DNA of 64,000 nucleotides from Bacillus sp. DTU_2020_1000418_1_SI_GHA_SEK_038. Lineage in GTDB: Bacteria > Bacillota > Bacilli > Bacillales > Cytobacillaceae. Below the pieces are notes generated by a model. The model was given only the letters and a program-made list of their open reading frames with translations, made no database searches and was not told the origin of the DNA. Location of the stretch: positions 2,914,001 to 2,978,000 of the forward strand of contig NZ_CP135435.1 of the NCBI RefSeq assembly GCF_032341175.1, read 5' to 3'. Shown here one piece after another: positions 1 to 8,007 of the stretch (position 1 is the stretch's first letter; the number at the start of each line of letters is the position of its first letter). The position numbers and the translations under genes were made by a program.

Positions 1-53
1 AACCTTTTAACATAGAAAATAAATGTGTCAATTTTGTGAAGGGGTGGATTTTA

Positions 54-266
54 ATGTCAAAAGTTACAATTAAAGTAAATAACAATGGCTCATACCGAAT
101 TACAGGTGATATTGAATTAATTGATGCGGAAGGAAATAAGTTTGAAACAAAACAAACTTTCTCGCTTTGCCGCTGCGGCAGATCAGCTAAAGCACCATTT
201 TGCGATGGATCTCATAAGGGAAATTTTGAGTCTGTTGTTCGTGCACCGAAATCCGAAGAAGCATAA
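54..266 (+). CDS. CDGSH-type iron-sulfur protein
   Basis: This 70-residue protein carries one CDGSH iron-sulfur motif: C39-x-C41, C50-D-G and H54, the 3-Cys/1-His set that binds a 2Fe-2S cluster in the mitoNEET family. Bacterial members are small soluble proteins thought to act in redox or Fe-S handling; the partner is unknown. An upstream in-frame GTG at 36 overlaps the ribosome binding site (AAGGGGTGG at 39-47), so ATG 54 is the better start. A hairpin terminator follows directly, so the gene is probably transcribed alone. The family call is secure; the cellular role is not. Confidence 0.9.
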   Translation: MSKVTIKVNNNGSYRITGDIELIDAEGNKFETKQTFSLCRCGRSAKAPFCDGSHKGNFESVVRAPKSEEA

Positions 267-286
267 TTTAATCAATCTTTTTTTGG

Positions 287-313
287 AAACGGGGATATTA
301 CCCCCGTTTTTTC
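287..313 (+). terminator. Rho-independent terminator of the CDGSH gene
   Basis: The arms AAACGGGG and CCCCGTTT form an 8-bp stem around a 7-base loop, followed by a T-run. It starts 20 bases after the CDGSH stop codon. It also overlaps the 3' end of the small minus-strand ORF at 298-459. Confidence 0.8.
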
Positions 314-459
314 ATTTCCGTCCCAACTTTTGCTGGTGCTACCTCTTCTTCTTCCGTTATCCCTTGCAGGATTTCCCGGTCCATCCGACTGCTGTCATCC
401 CCCGCACCAGGAGCGACATTAGCCATCGGAAGCTGTTCGAGTTCTTTTCCTCTTGGCAT
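298..459 (-). CDS. Hypothetical 53-residue acidic protein
   Basis: I do not recognise this small ORF. It starts with ATG at 459 and has a near-perfect ribosome binding site, AAGGAGGT, 9 bases upstream. The product is hydrophilic, begins MPRGKELEQLPMANVAPGAG and contains a run of four glutamates (ITEEEEV) near residue 37. There is no signal peptide, membrane segment or cysteine. It lies 134 bp downstream of the LysR gene on the same strand, and its stop falls inside the terminator hairpin of the converging CDGSH gene. The strong ribosome binding site is the main argument for translation; a chance ORF remains possible. Confidence 0.5.
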   Translation of the reverse strand: MPRGKELEQLPMANVAPGAGDDSSRMDREILQGITEEEEVAPAKVGTEMKKRG

Positions 460-593
460 GAAAAAAACACCTCCTTCTTTCTTAAGGTGCTTCTCCTGAA
501 GGATCTTTAATCATTTCCATTACATTCATCAAGTTTCTTACTTAATCAACTGCACAAACATCTATATTAGAAATTTATCAATGATGTTTGGAA

Positions 594-1460
594 TCAGGCT
601 TGCAGCATATGTTCAAGCAATCGTTGAATCGAGTCTAATTTGCGTTTTGAATAAATAATATAGCTTTGAATAATTGGCGGTTTCGTTTTCGAACGAAAGG
701 AAAGTGACACCAGTTCCTCTCTCTGTATGAATGTATCCGCTATAACGGATGGCAATAATCCCAGAAAGTGGCCGCTTCGTAAATATTGAACATACAGGGA
801 AGCATGGTCGACCATTAAAGAATGCGTTTCCTTGCCAGCGCTTTCTTCAAACCAATGGTTATAACTAGGTCCCCAATCCATATGAATATAAGGCAATTTA
901 CTTAAATTAGCCAAATCGATTTCTTCCGTAAAATTGTTATCTGCATTTGCAACTAGCTTAATTTCTTCTTTCTTAAATGGAAGGACCTCGATGTCTGAAT
1001 GAGTAGGTGGAATAAGGACGACCCCAAAATCAACGACTCCATCGAGCACATGCTGAACAATATCCCATGAATGCCCCGTAATGAACCGAAGTGCTGTTCT
1101 TGGGTGCTTTGCTTGAAACTCTTTCATTATTGGAAACAGCAGATAATCCCATAACGAATGCAAGCTTCCTACGACTAATGAGTTTTCAAATGTTTCTTCT
1201 ATACTTACTTTTCTTGATCCTTCATCAACAAGCTCAATGATTCTCTTTGCATAGTCCAGCAACTCTTTACCTGCGGCGGTAAGAAGAACTTGCCGATTAT
1301 CCCGCTCAAATAATTGTTTCCCAAGTGTTTGTTCTAACGCTTTAATACGCATTGTAACGGTTGATTGGGACATAAACAGTAATTCCGCAGATTTTGTAAA
1401 ATTTTTCGTCTGAGCTACAGACAAGAACGCACGAAGCTGTTGAATTTCCACTTTATTCAT
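594..1460 (-). CDS. LysR-family transcriptional regulator
   Basis: This 288-residue protein has the normal LysR-type length. Residues 1-60 form the winged helix-turn-helix (FTKSAELLFMSQSTVTMRIK, then LFERDNRQVLLTAAG). Residues from about 88 to 285 form the periplasmic-binding-like effector domain. It is divergent from an MFS transporter gene with about 110 bp between the two starts. In this family that arrangement usually means the regulator controls its neighbour and itself in response to a small molecule. The effector cannot be predicted. Confidence 0.9.
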   Translation of the reverse strand: MNKVEIQQLRAFLSVAQTKNFTKSAELLFMSQSTVTMRIKALEQTLGKQLFERDNRQVLLTAAGKELLDYAKRIIELVDEGSRKVSIEETFENSLVVGSLHSLWDYLLFPIMKEFQAKHPRTALRFITGHSWDIVQHVLDGVVDFGVVLIPPTHSDIEVLPFKKEEIKLVANADNNFTEEIDLANLSKLPYIHMDWGPSYNHWFEESAGKETHSLMVDHASLYVQYLRSGHFLGLLPSVIADTFIQREELVSLSFRSKTKPPIIQSYIIYSKRKLDSIQRLLEHMLQA

Positions 1461-1496
1461 CCTTACAATTAGTTTTTTTGATTAATGCTATTATAA

Positions 1497-1515
1497 TTAT
1501 TCGTTATACAAATAA
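1497..1515. promoter_or_regulatory. Candidate LysR operator between divergent genes
   Basis: The sequence TTATTCGT-TAT-ACAAATAA is an imperfect palindrome with 7 of 8 matching pairs in an AT-rich context. It sits 37 bp upstream of the LysR start and 56 bp upstream of the MFS start. LysR proteins bind dyads of the T-N11-A type in such intergenic regions. This is inference from symmetry and position only. Confidence 0.35.
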
Positions 1516-1570
1516 CAATTGTGCTGATACACTTTTAATAGATTCGTTTTGGATGAAAGGTGAGAGCTTG

Positions 1571-2746
1571 ATGAGAGCGATACGTTTATTACTAGTAAAC
1601 TCATTTCTTATGAATGTCAGTTTTTTTGCATTTATTCCGTTTTTATCTGCCTATATTACTGGGAATTTAGCTCTTTCTGCCGGTATTGCAGGAGTCGTTC
1701 TTATGATTCGCCAGTTGACACAGCAAGGCACTTCCTTTTTATCAGGGATGCTCGGGGATCGGTTTGATTATCGAATATTGATTAGTACAGGGATGATTTT
1801 ACGCGGAGCAGGCTTTTTGCTATTTTCATTTTGCACAAGTGCGATGGAATTAATTGCTGCTGCTATTATCGCTGGAATAGGCGGTTCCTTATTCGAGCCA
1901 ACAAGTAAAGCTGCTATGTCCATTTTTAGTCACCCTTCTAAACGAGGGGATATTTTTGCTCTAGATAAAATCGTTCGCCATTCGGGGATTATTTGCGCAG
2001 GGATTTTAGGCGGAATACTGCTGCAGCTTGACTTTTTCTATTCTTCCTTAGTTTGCGGCGGGATTTTTGTTTTCAGTGGGCTGATCACTTTTTTGATTTT
2101 GCCTAAAGAAAATGTAAATGTGCCGAAGCAGTCCTTTAAGGTCTCTTGGCAAAAAGTTAAATCTGACCGGCTGTTTATTTATTTTACAATTAGCATGATT
2201 GGGTTTTGGTTTATGTTTATGCAATTATATCTGACTATTCCTCTGCATGCTGCCAAGGTGTTTAACAGTTCAACATTCGTGTCGAGCCTGTTTATCGTCT
2301 ATGGGATGATTGTCGTTTTTCTTCAATATCCTTTGCAAAAATGGACAAAAAAGTTTTCCCGATTATCGGTCATTAAAGCAGGAATGGGTATCATGGCAAT
2401 AGGGATGTTACTAATTGGGATGTCTGATAGCTTCCTAATCTTTTGGGGTGGTTTCTGTGCATATGCTGTTGGGATTATGTTAGTGGAGCCAACTTCATAC
2501 GAATATACTTCGAAAATTGCCCCCTCACAATTTTCTGCCAGCTATTTTGGTTTTTCCCTGCTTGCCATGGCAATCGGAGGCAGCTTGAGCCAAGGTGGTG
2601 GCGGGTGGATGTATGAGCACATGCCACATGTAAATTGGGTTATTTGTACTTTAGCGGGACTCTTATCAGTCTTAGGTATTCAATGGCTGCAATGGATATC
2701 TAGAAAACATCTCCCATTAAAAGGGGTGGAGAATAGCAACATATAA
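1571..2746 (+). CDS. MFS efflux/uptake transporter
   Basis: This 391-residue integral membrane protein has the repeated hydrophobic segments of a 12-helix major facilitator. The loop between helices 2 and 3 carries the motif-A-like sequence GMLGDRFDYR (G-x3-D-R/K), common in drug-proton antiporters. An in-frame ATG at 1478 gives a poorly hydrophobic extension without a ribosome binding site. ATG 1571 follows GAAAGGTGAG and begins with the first membrane helix, so it is chosen. It is divergent from a LysR gene that probably regulates it. The substrate is unknown. Confidence 0.85.
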   Translation: MRAIRLLLVNSFLMNVSFFAFIPFLSAYITGNLALSAGIAGVVLMIRQLTQQGTSFLSGMLGDRFDYRILISTGMILRGAGFLLFSFCTSAMELIAAAIIAGIGGSLFEPTSKAAMSIFSHPSKRGDIFALDKIVRHSGIICAGILGGILLQLDFFYSSLVCGGIFVFSGLITFLILPKENVNVPKQSFKVSWQKVKSDRLFIYFTISMIGFWFMFMQLYLTIPLHAAKVFNSSTFVSSLFIVYGMIVVFLQYPLQKWTKKFSRLSVIKAGMGIMAIGMLLIGMSDSFLIFWGGFCAYAVGIMLVEPTSYEYTSKIAPSQFSASYFGFSLLAMAIGGSLSQGGGGWMYEHMPHVNWVICTLAGLLSVLGIQWLQWISRKHLPLKGVENSNI

Positions 2747-2837
2747 CAATAGAAATAAAAAAGAGGGTTATTATTGGAAGAAATTACGGGGCTCTTATGG
2801 GGTTCTTTAGATTTGTTTTATCCTTTACTTAACACTG

Positions 2838-2917
2838 AAAAACGCTTGGGCATTGAACTGCCCCCCAATTGTCAGTTGTGTCTACAATTGGGGTCACTTC
2901 AGCATTCAAGCGTTTTT
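2838..2917. terminator. Bidirectional terminator split by a mini-insertion
   Basis: The outer arms AAAAACGCTTG (2838-2848) and CAAGCGTTTTT (2907-2917) are perfect 11-bp complements lying between the converging MFS and yqjX genes. Removing the 48-bp insert and one GCAT copy leaves a normal terminator with a 6-base loop. With the insert present, the whole 80 bp folds into one long imperfect hairpin, so termination may still work. Confidence 0.65.
2854..2901. mobile_element. 48-bp remnant made of two IS ends (IS3-like)
   Basis: The element reads inward from TGAACTGCCCCCCAATTGT on the left and, on the opposite strand, from TGAAGTGACCCCAATTGTAG on the right, with only a few bases between. These inverted ends resemble the TGNACTGNCCCC-type termini of IS3/IS150-group elements. 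A direct repeat GCAT flanks it on both sides (2850-2853 and 2902-2905), as expected for a target duplication. No transposase remains. The IS3 assignment comes from memory of the end consensus. Confidence 0.5.
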
Positions 2918-2935
2918 ATTGCTAAAATTATTATT

Positions 2936-3268
2936 TTAATCAGCAACCCGTACATCAGCTATATCCGAAATGCTAATCCGATGCACTTCCTCAAAGCGAT
3001 CCACAACATGCAGCTTCTGATTCATTTCATCCCAAAAATGAATATTTCCCATTACAAGCTCATAATTTTTGTAGCGATAATGAGTAACGGCAACGATTTT
3101 TCCAAATTCCATTGCCTCAGAAATGATTTCGTTCATGCTTTCAAGCTTTTGCTCGTCTATTTCCCGTTTTTGGTCGTACGTATCTTCCTTTGTCCAATCT
3201 CTCAATAATTTCACATGTTCCGGGAGCATCATAGATGTCCATTTTATTCTGCCACGGTCTCGAATCAT
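2936..3268 (-). CDS. yqjX: YolD-like protein YqjX
   Basis: This 110-residue protein has the YolD-like fold. Recognisable parts are the N-terminal RDRGRIKWTSMMLPEHV and the later GNIHFWDEMNQKLHVVD segment. YolD proteins are usually encoded next to a UvrX/UmuC-type polymerase, and their biochemical role is unclear. The gene starts 18 bp after the polymerase stop with ribosome binding site GGGGGGAG. It therefore forms an operon with polY2 and should share its SOS control. Confidence 0.85.
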   Translation of the reverse strand: MIRDRGRIKWTSMMLPEHVKLLRDWTKEDTYDQKREIDEQKLESMNEIISEAMEFGKIVAVTHYRYKNYELVMGNIHFWDEMNQKLHVVDRFEEVHRISISDIADVRVAD

Positions 3269-3286
3269 TGAACTCCCCCCTTTGCG

Positions 3287-4546
3287 CTACATTTTATGGC
3301 CTCCTACTAATGTGGCACGGTGCCTAGCTGTTCCCGCATTTGTATAGGACACTGCTCGTAAAAGAGCACCTGCACCAAACTTTGATCTGATATAGTCGAC
3401 TGTGTAGCCAAGCTCCCTCTTCTTCCATCCATTCGTATCAAAAAGAGTTAGCTGCATTTCATTATCATCAACAAGATTGCCGATAGACATAGAAATTTGC
3501 CGAACTGTTTTTCCCTCATAAAATTTATGAAAAAGCTGTGTGCACACACGATAAATATCCATCGTCACATTTGTTGGCTCTTCAATCGTTTTCGACCGGT
3601 AAAATCCGCCTCCAAATTCATCCTGGCTGTAGCCGATCCCAAAGCTGATCGTCCTGCCCGCCTTTCGGTGAGTGCGCGCCCTTCTTGCTACTTCCTCACA
3701 CATTTCAAGAATGACAGACTTAATTTCATGCTCTTCTTTATAATCCCTAAGCAGAATTTGGCTTTTTCCAAAACTAATTTGCCCCTCTATAATTGGTGCT
3801 CCAATCTCAGATAGATCAATCCCCCAGGCATGATGGTAGAGCTGGTTTCCCATAATGCCGAATTTCTTCTCCAGCTTTTCTAAACCATAGTGAGCAAGCT
3901 GGCCAACTGTGAAAATCCCCATTCCATTCAGCGTTTTTTCCACACGGCGCCCGATTCCCCACATTTCCCTTAAAGGAGAAACTGGCCATAATTTCGTTTG
4001 GACATCCTCATACGTCCACTCAGCAATTCCATTATGCTTCGCTTCCAGATCGAGACAAAGCTTTGCCAGCAGCATATTAGGCCCAATCCCAATGGCACAT
4101 GGCAGCTGAAATTCAAGTTCAATATCATTCCGTATTTTACGGGCAATCGTAAAAGCATCTCCCCAAAGATGCACAGCCCCATCCACTTTAATAAAACTTT
4201 CATCCACACTGTATGTGTGAATCGCCTCTTTCGGGACATACCGATTAAAAACACGAGTAATTTCAGTCGCTATCCTCAAATAAGTGGCCATTTTTGGTTC
4301 CGCTACAATAATGCGCGGATCATTTGGAACTTCATAAAGCCTGTTTCCCGTCTTAATGCCAAACTCCTTTTTCATCTTTGGCGATGCCGCTAGGACCACA
4401 CTTCCCTTCCGCTCCTTTTTTCCAGCCACAACAAGATAGCATTCAAGAGGATCAAGCCCTTCCATAACAGCGGAACAGCTTGCATAAAAGCTCTTCATAT
4501 CGACACACATAATTTGATTTTTGGGCATCGTGCTGTAATCAATCAT
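3287..4546 (-). CDS. polY2: Y-family DNA polymerase PolY2 (YqjW/UvrX-like)
   Basis: This 419-residue translesion polymerase shows the catalytic carboxylates of the family: D16 in VDMKSFYAS, and D115-E116 in YSVDESF. A helix-hairpin-helix (MWGIGRRVEKTLNGMGI) follows, then the little-finger domain. QLTLF at residues 365-369 matches the sliding-clamp binding pentapeptide. It is close to B. subtilis YqjW and UvrX. Ribosome binding site AGGAGG lies 11 bases upstream of ATG 4546. Two LexA boxes upstream indicate induction by DNA damage, and yqjX is co-transcribed. Confidence 0.92.
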   Translation of the reverse strand: MIDYSTMPKNQIMCVDMKSFYASCSAVMEGLDPLECYLVVAGKKERKGSVVLAASPKMKKEFGIKTGNRLYEVPNDPRIIVAEPKMATYLRIATEITRVFNRYVPKEAIHTYSVDESFIKVDGAVHLWGDAFTIARKIRNDIELEFQLPCAIGIGPNMLLAKLCLDLEAKHNGIAEWTYEDVQTKLWPVSPLREMWGIGRRVEKTLNGMGIFTVGQLAHYGLEKLEKKFGIMGNQLYHHAWGIDLSEIGAPIIEGQISFGKSQILLRDYKEEHEIKSVILEMCEEVARRARTHRKAGRTISFGIGYSQDEFGGGFYRSKTIEEPTNVTMDIYRVCTQLFHKFYEGKTVRQISMSIGNLVDDNEMQLTLFDTNGWKKRELGYTVDYIRSKFGAGALLRAVSYTNAGTARHRATLVGGHKM

Positions 4547-4602
4547 TGGCCTTATTTCCTCCTAGCTGCAGATGTGTTGAACCCTTAGGGAACGAAAAAC
4601 AA

Positions 4603-4614
4603 GAACAAATGTTC
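4603..4614. promoter_or_regulatory. LexA (SOS) box 1
   Basis: GAAC-AAAT-GTTC is an exact match to the Bacillus LexA core GAAC-N4-GTTC. It lies 57 bp upstream of polY2, within promoter distance, and should repress that operon until DNA damage. Confidence 0.75.
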
Positions 4615-4642
4615 TTATAATATATATACCCATTATATTAAG

Positions 4643-4656
4643 CGAATATACGTTCG
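4643..4656. promoter_or_regulatory. LexA (SOS) box 2
   Basis: CGAATATACGTTCG matches the extended Bacillus consensus CGAAC-N4-GTTCG at all but one fixed position. It lies 40 bp from box 1, midway between polY2 and the divergent yqzH-like gene, so it could add to repression of either. Confidence 0.65.
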
Positions 4657-4759
4657 TTTTCAATGGAAATTTTACGACTAATTTCTTAAATAAGGGGGCT
4701 TTTCCAGTATGTCTATCTGCCTAAAAGGCTTATAATCGACAAGAGGAGGCATTAGTAAG

Positions 4760-4957
4760 ATGGATCGAACCTTTATTTTCAAAATGATACAGAGCTGCTT
4801 GAAGCAATATAATGAGTCAATTTCGATTAACAGCGTGGAATTTGCAGAAATGTATGACAAAATAAATGCCATAAAAAAAGAGGAAGTTGAGAGCGATTTA
4901 CATGATATTATAGTTGATGTTGTTTATGGATATATAACGGATTCTCCCTATTTTTAA
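4760..4957 (+). CDS. yqzH: YqzH-like small protein
   Basis: This 65-residue soluble protein of unknown function (MDRTFIFKMIQSCLKQYNES...) is charged, predicted helical and ends in ITDSPYF. Size and position, divergent from yqjW, match B. subtilis yqzH. Ribosome binding site GAGGAGG lies 11 bases before ATG 4760, and a terminator follows. LexA box 2 lies about 105 bp upstream, so damage-linked expression is possible but unproven. Confidence 0.75.
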   Translation: MDRTFIFKMIQSCLKQYNESISINSVEFAEMYDKINAIKKEEVESDLHDIIVDVVYGYITDSPYF

Positions 4958-4970
4958 AAGCAATAAAAAA

Positions 4971-4998
4971 CAGACGTATTAAAAATTATAAACGTCTG
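4971..4998. terminator. Bidirectional terminator between yqzH and yqjQ
   Basis: The arms CAGACGT and ACGTCTG surround an AT-rich loop. An A-run precedes the stem and TTTC follows it. It lies between two converging genes. Confidence 0.65.
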
Positions 4999-5017
4999 CT
5001 TTCGTTATGAATTGCAT

Positions 5018-5812
5018 TCACTTTTGATTAAACATCCTTTTGCCCAGCCGTTCAAACAAGCGCGGAAAAAGAGTATATACAATACTGCCCGCATTCATCC
5101 ATCCGGGCAAATTAATTTCTCTTATCGGGGTCAGCATCGCATTGACAACCTTTTTTGCCACATACTCTGGCTTTAGCATGAATCTTTTTACATTATTAAC
5201 GTAGGTTCCTTTTTCATCGGCAATGGTAAAAAAATTCGTTTCAATCGGTCCGGGGTTAACGGCCGTTACAAAAACGCTATGGTTGATAAGCTCCATTCGA
5301 AGACTATTTGTATAGCCGAGAACGGCATGCTTCGTTGCTGAATAAACGCTTGATTTCGGAGTGGCGATTTTTCCAGCCTGGGAGGCAATATTGATAATAT
5401 GACCGCTTCCCTGCTGTCGCATAATAGGCAAAACCATACTTGTGCAAGCCATTAAGCCAACAACGTTGACAGCAAACATCCCTTTAATATCATCGATTTT
5501 TGCCTCATGAGCCTCGCGAAAAACCCCGTAGCCTGCATTGTTAACAAGTACATCAACATGGTCAAGCTGCTCCAAAATCTTTGAAAAAACAGCCTGCACC
5601 TCGTCAGTGTTGGAAACATCCAGCTTATGTATATCAACCTTTACATGAAAGCGGCTTTCTAAATCCGTTTTCATCTCAAGAAGCTTCTCGTAACTTCGGG
5701 CAAGCAAAACAAGGTTAGCCCCTCTTTCCGCGCAAAGTAAAGCCATTGATGCACCGATTCCGCCTGAGGCTCCTGTAATAATAATCGTTTTATTCTTCAA
5801 TCGATCCGACAT
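5018..5812 (-). CDS. yqjQ: Short-chain dehydrogenase YqjQ
   Basis: This 264-residue classical SDR oxidoreductase has the cofactor motif TGASGGIG (13-20), the structural motif NNAG (91-94), and the catalytic set S144, Y157 and K161 in YSATK. R39 and the acidic residue that follows the second strand leave NAD versus NADP preference open. The C-terminus is extended and basic (RLFERLGKRMFNQK), as in lipid- or membrane-associated members. It begins 12 bp after yqjP, with ribosome binding site GAGGTGA, so the two are one operon. The substrate is unknown. Confidence 0.9.
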   Translation of the reverse strand: MSDRLKNKTIIITGASGGIGASMALLCAERGANLVLLARSYEKLLEMKTDLESRFHVKVDIHKLDVSNTDEVQAVFSKILEQLDHVDVLVNNAGYGVFREAHEAKIDDIKGMFAVNVVGLMACTSMVLPIMRQQGSGHIINIASQAGKIATPKSSVYSATKHAVLGYTNSLRMELINHSVFVTAVNPGPIETNFFTIADEKGTYVNNVKRFMLKPEYVAKKVVNAMLTPIREINLPGWMNAGSIVYTLFPRLFERLGKRMFNQK

Positions 5813-5824
5813 ATCTCACCTCAG

Positions 5825-6784
5825 CTAAGCAGAAAAATAAAATGCCTTTCCCGCTTTTTTAATACTAATTTCCCCCAGCGCATCCAAATAGTCAAGCTGG
5901 GCGATCGTTTCTGAAATCGTTAAGCCAAACTCCTTTTCATATACGGCAGGAAATAGCCGTTTGCAAATTTCAAAAACAGTTAACGGCTCCTGCTCAAGCC
6001 ATTTTTTTATAAATATCGCGCGTTCATGCTGGCGAGCCAGTCTTTTCTCAATTAATTCATTAGGATTATAAATATCCTCACCATGCCCTGAGTAGACAAG
6101 CTGGATTGGAAATTGCATTAGCTTCTTTAATGATTCATTATATTGCAGCTGTGGTTTAGGCCGCTGTGTTTCTCCAGGAAGGGGCGGTTCCATTAGAGGA
6201 TTGGGAGAAATATGTGCCAGTAAATGATCCCCTCCGATAAAAACCCCATCCTTCTCTCGGAACAAACCAATATGACTTTGAGCATGCCCAGGCGTTTCAA
6301 TAACCTTCCAGTCATCAAGGCCGGGCGGAGTGTCCCCTTCTTCCAATACACCTGTAAGAGAACGGCTGCAGGAAAAACGCAAAGACTTTTTTAACGAACT
6401 AATAAAAGAGAGATATTGATCTGGAATTCCGCACTTAGGTAATAGATCATAATAAAATTCATCGTGCGCCTTTAAAAAAGCATCCGTTCGCATTACCCAT
6501 CTTTCATTATTACGATGGCCAAATACATCTAAGCTAGATGGGAAAAAGTCCAAAAGTCCAGCATGATCGGGATGATGATGAGTAAGGATAACCTGTTCAA
6601 TATCTTCAGGAGATAGATGTAAATCTTTCAATTGCGCGGTTAATGCCTCCCAAGCATCTTCCGTTTTAGGTCCAACATCGACAAGTGTCAACCGCTCTCC
6701 CTTCATCACATATATATTCACATCCCCAACCGCAAAAGGAGTAGGGATAACCAATTTAGCAATGCCATTTTTCCATTCCGCCAT
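5825..6784 (-). CDS. yqjP: Metallo-beta-lactamase fold hydrolase YqjP
   Basis: This 319-residue MBL-fold protein has the zinc motif H69-H-H-P-D73-H74 and later ligands in TPGHAQSHIG, GGDHLL and SGHGEDI. A C-terminal helical domain (about residues 235-319) resembles the LACTB2-like extension. Proteins of this group hydrolyse thioesters, lactones or nucleic acids, so the substrate cannot be fixed from sequence. It is the first gene of the yqjP-yqjQ operon, and ATG 6784 has GAGGAG upstream. Confidence 0.88.
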   Translation of the reverse strand: MAEWKNGIAKLVIPTPFAVGDVNIYVMKGERLTLVDVGPKTEDAWEALTAQLKDLHLSPEDIEQVILTHHHPDHAGLLDFFPSSLDVFGHRNNERWVMRTDAFLKAHDEFYYDLLPKCGIPDQYLSFISSLKKSLRFSCSRSLTGVLEEGDTPPGLDDWKVIETPGHAQSHIGLFREKDGVFIGGDHLLAHISPNPLMEPPLPGETQRPKPQLQYNESLKKLMQFPIQLVYSGHGEDIYNPNELIEKRLARQHERAIFIKKWLEQEPLTVFEICKRLFPAVYEKEFGLTISETIAQLDYLDALGEISIKKAGKAFYFSA

Positions 6785-7075
6785 TTCTTCAGCTCCTCAA
6801 AATACTATATCTAAATAAAATAAGCTCTAATCAGTTTAATATATAAACATAAGTTTACTCCTTAATTTACCAATTGTCATTATTTTCACATAATTACCCC
6901 CCACTAAATTCAAACATTTTAGAGTCGTTTGCGGTTTTCACTGTGAATGAATGCGCTATTTGATAAGTTAATCGGAACTTTTTATTAAAATTCGCTTGCC
7001 TTATTCCTTACCTAACATTATTCCTCTTATAAATGAATAAATATAAAAAAGAAGTCGAATTTATGGAGGATGAAA

Positions 7076-7996
7076 ATGAGATTCGGCAAAAGAAAAACAT
7101 GGCTATATATAACGGGAATAACTATTCTATTCATTTTAACGGGGACAGCAATATACGGGTACTTAATATATAAATCTATCACAGACGCTGTCGAAACAAT
7201 GCATCAGCCGATTCAACGAGAAATATCAGAAAAGAGGAACGAAGAAATCACATTAACAAAACAAGAACCTTTCTCTGTCTTACTGCTTGGTGTCGATGAA
7301 GCTGAAGGTGACCGCGGCCGTTCAGACTCAATGATCGTACTAACAGTGAACCCAAGATTAAATTCTGTTAAGATGCTTAGTATCCCGCGAGATACTAGAA
7401 CGGAGATCATCGGTCGTGGTACAGATGACAAAATTAATCATGCCTTTGCATTTGGCGGAGCAGAAATGGCCATAGCGACAGTGGAGAACTTTTTAGATAT
7501 GCCGATTGATTTTTATATTCAAATAAATATGGAAGGTTTTATAAAGATTATTGATTCATTAGGAGGGGTAACCGTCCATAATGACTTAGACTTTACCTCT
7601 AATGAGAAACATTTCCCAAAAGGGGAATTGACTTTAAATGGAGAAGATGCATTATCATTTTCCCGCATGAGGTATGAGGACCCAAGAGGAGACTTTGGCC
7701 GCCAAGTTAGACAACGACAAATCATACTCGCTATTCTTAAAGAAGGAGCAAGCCTCTCCTCACTCATCAAATATAAAGAGATTTTTAGCACATTAGGCAA
7801 AAATATAAAAACAAATCTAGAATTGGAAGAGATGGTTGAGATTCAAAGAAATTATCGTGCAGTTACCAGACAAGTTGAACAAATATCCATCGAGGGAAGC
7901 AATGCAATAATGAACAGTATATACTACTTCATTGTTCCTGATGAGGAAAAGCAGCGTGTTCAAGGTGAATTAAAAAAACATTTAGAATTACAATAA
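7076..7996 (+). CDS. LytR-CpsA-Psr (LCP) cell-wall ligase
   Basis: This 306-residue protein has one N-terminal membrane helix (about residues 8-30) and an extracellular LCP domain (about 60-215). LCP signatures visible are GVDEAEGDRGRSDSMIV, SIPRDTRTEI, KINHAFAFGG and the arginine-rich stretch SFSRMRYEDPRGDFGRQVRQ. LCP enzymes transfer teichoic acids or other phosphate-linked polymers from undecaprenyl carriers to peptidoglycan. ATG 7070 overlaps the ribosome binding site GGAGG (7065-7069), so ATG 7076 is chosen. I do not recall an LCP gene at this place in B. subtilis. Confidence 0.88.
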   Translation: MRFGKRKTWLYITGITILFILTGTAIYGYLIYKSITDAVETMHQPIQREISEKRNEEITLTKQEPFSVLLLGVDEAEGDRGRSDSMIVLTVNPRLNSVKMLSIPRDTRTEIIGRGTDDKINHAFAFGGAEMAIATVENFLDMPIDFYIQINMEGFIKIIDSLGGVTVHNDLDFTSNEKHFPKGELTLNGEDALSFSRMRYEDPRGDFGRQVRQRQIILAILKEGASLSSLIKYKEIFSTLGKNIKTNLELEEMVEIQRNYRAVTRQVEQISIEGSNAIMNSIYYFIVPDEEKQRVQGELKKHLELQ

Positions 7997-8007
7997 ACAA
8001 ATACACA

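Noticed and set aside
121..510. 129-codon plus-strand ORF
   Set aside because: It overlaps the CDGSH gene in another frame, runs through its terminator and has no ribosome binding site.
1478..1570. N-terminal extension of the MFS transporter
   Set aside because: The added 31 residues have no ribosome binding site and cover the intergenic operator region. ATG 1571 fits better.
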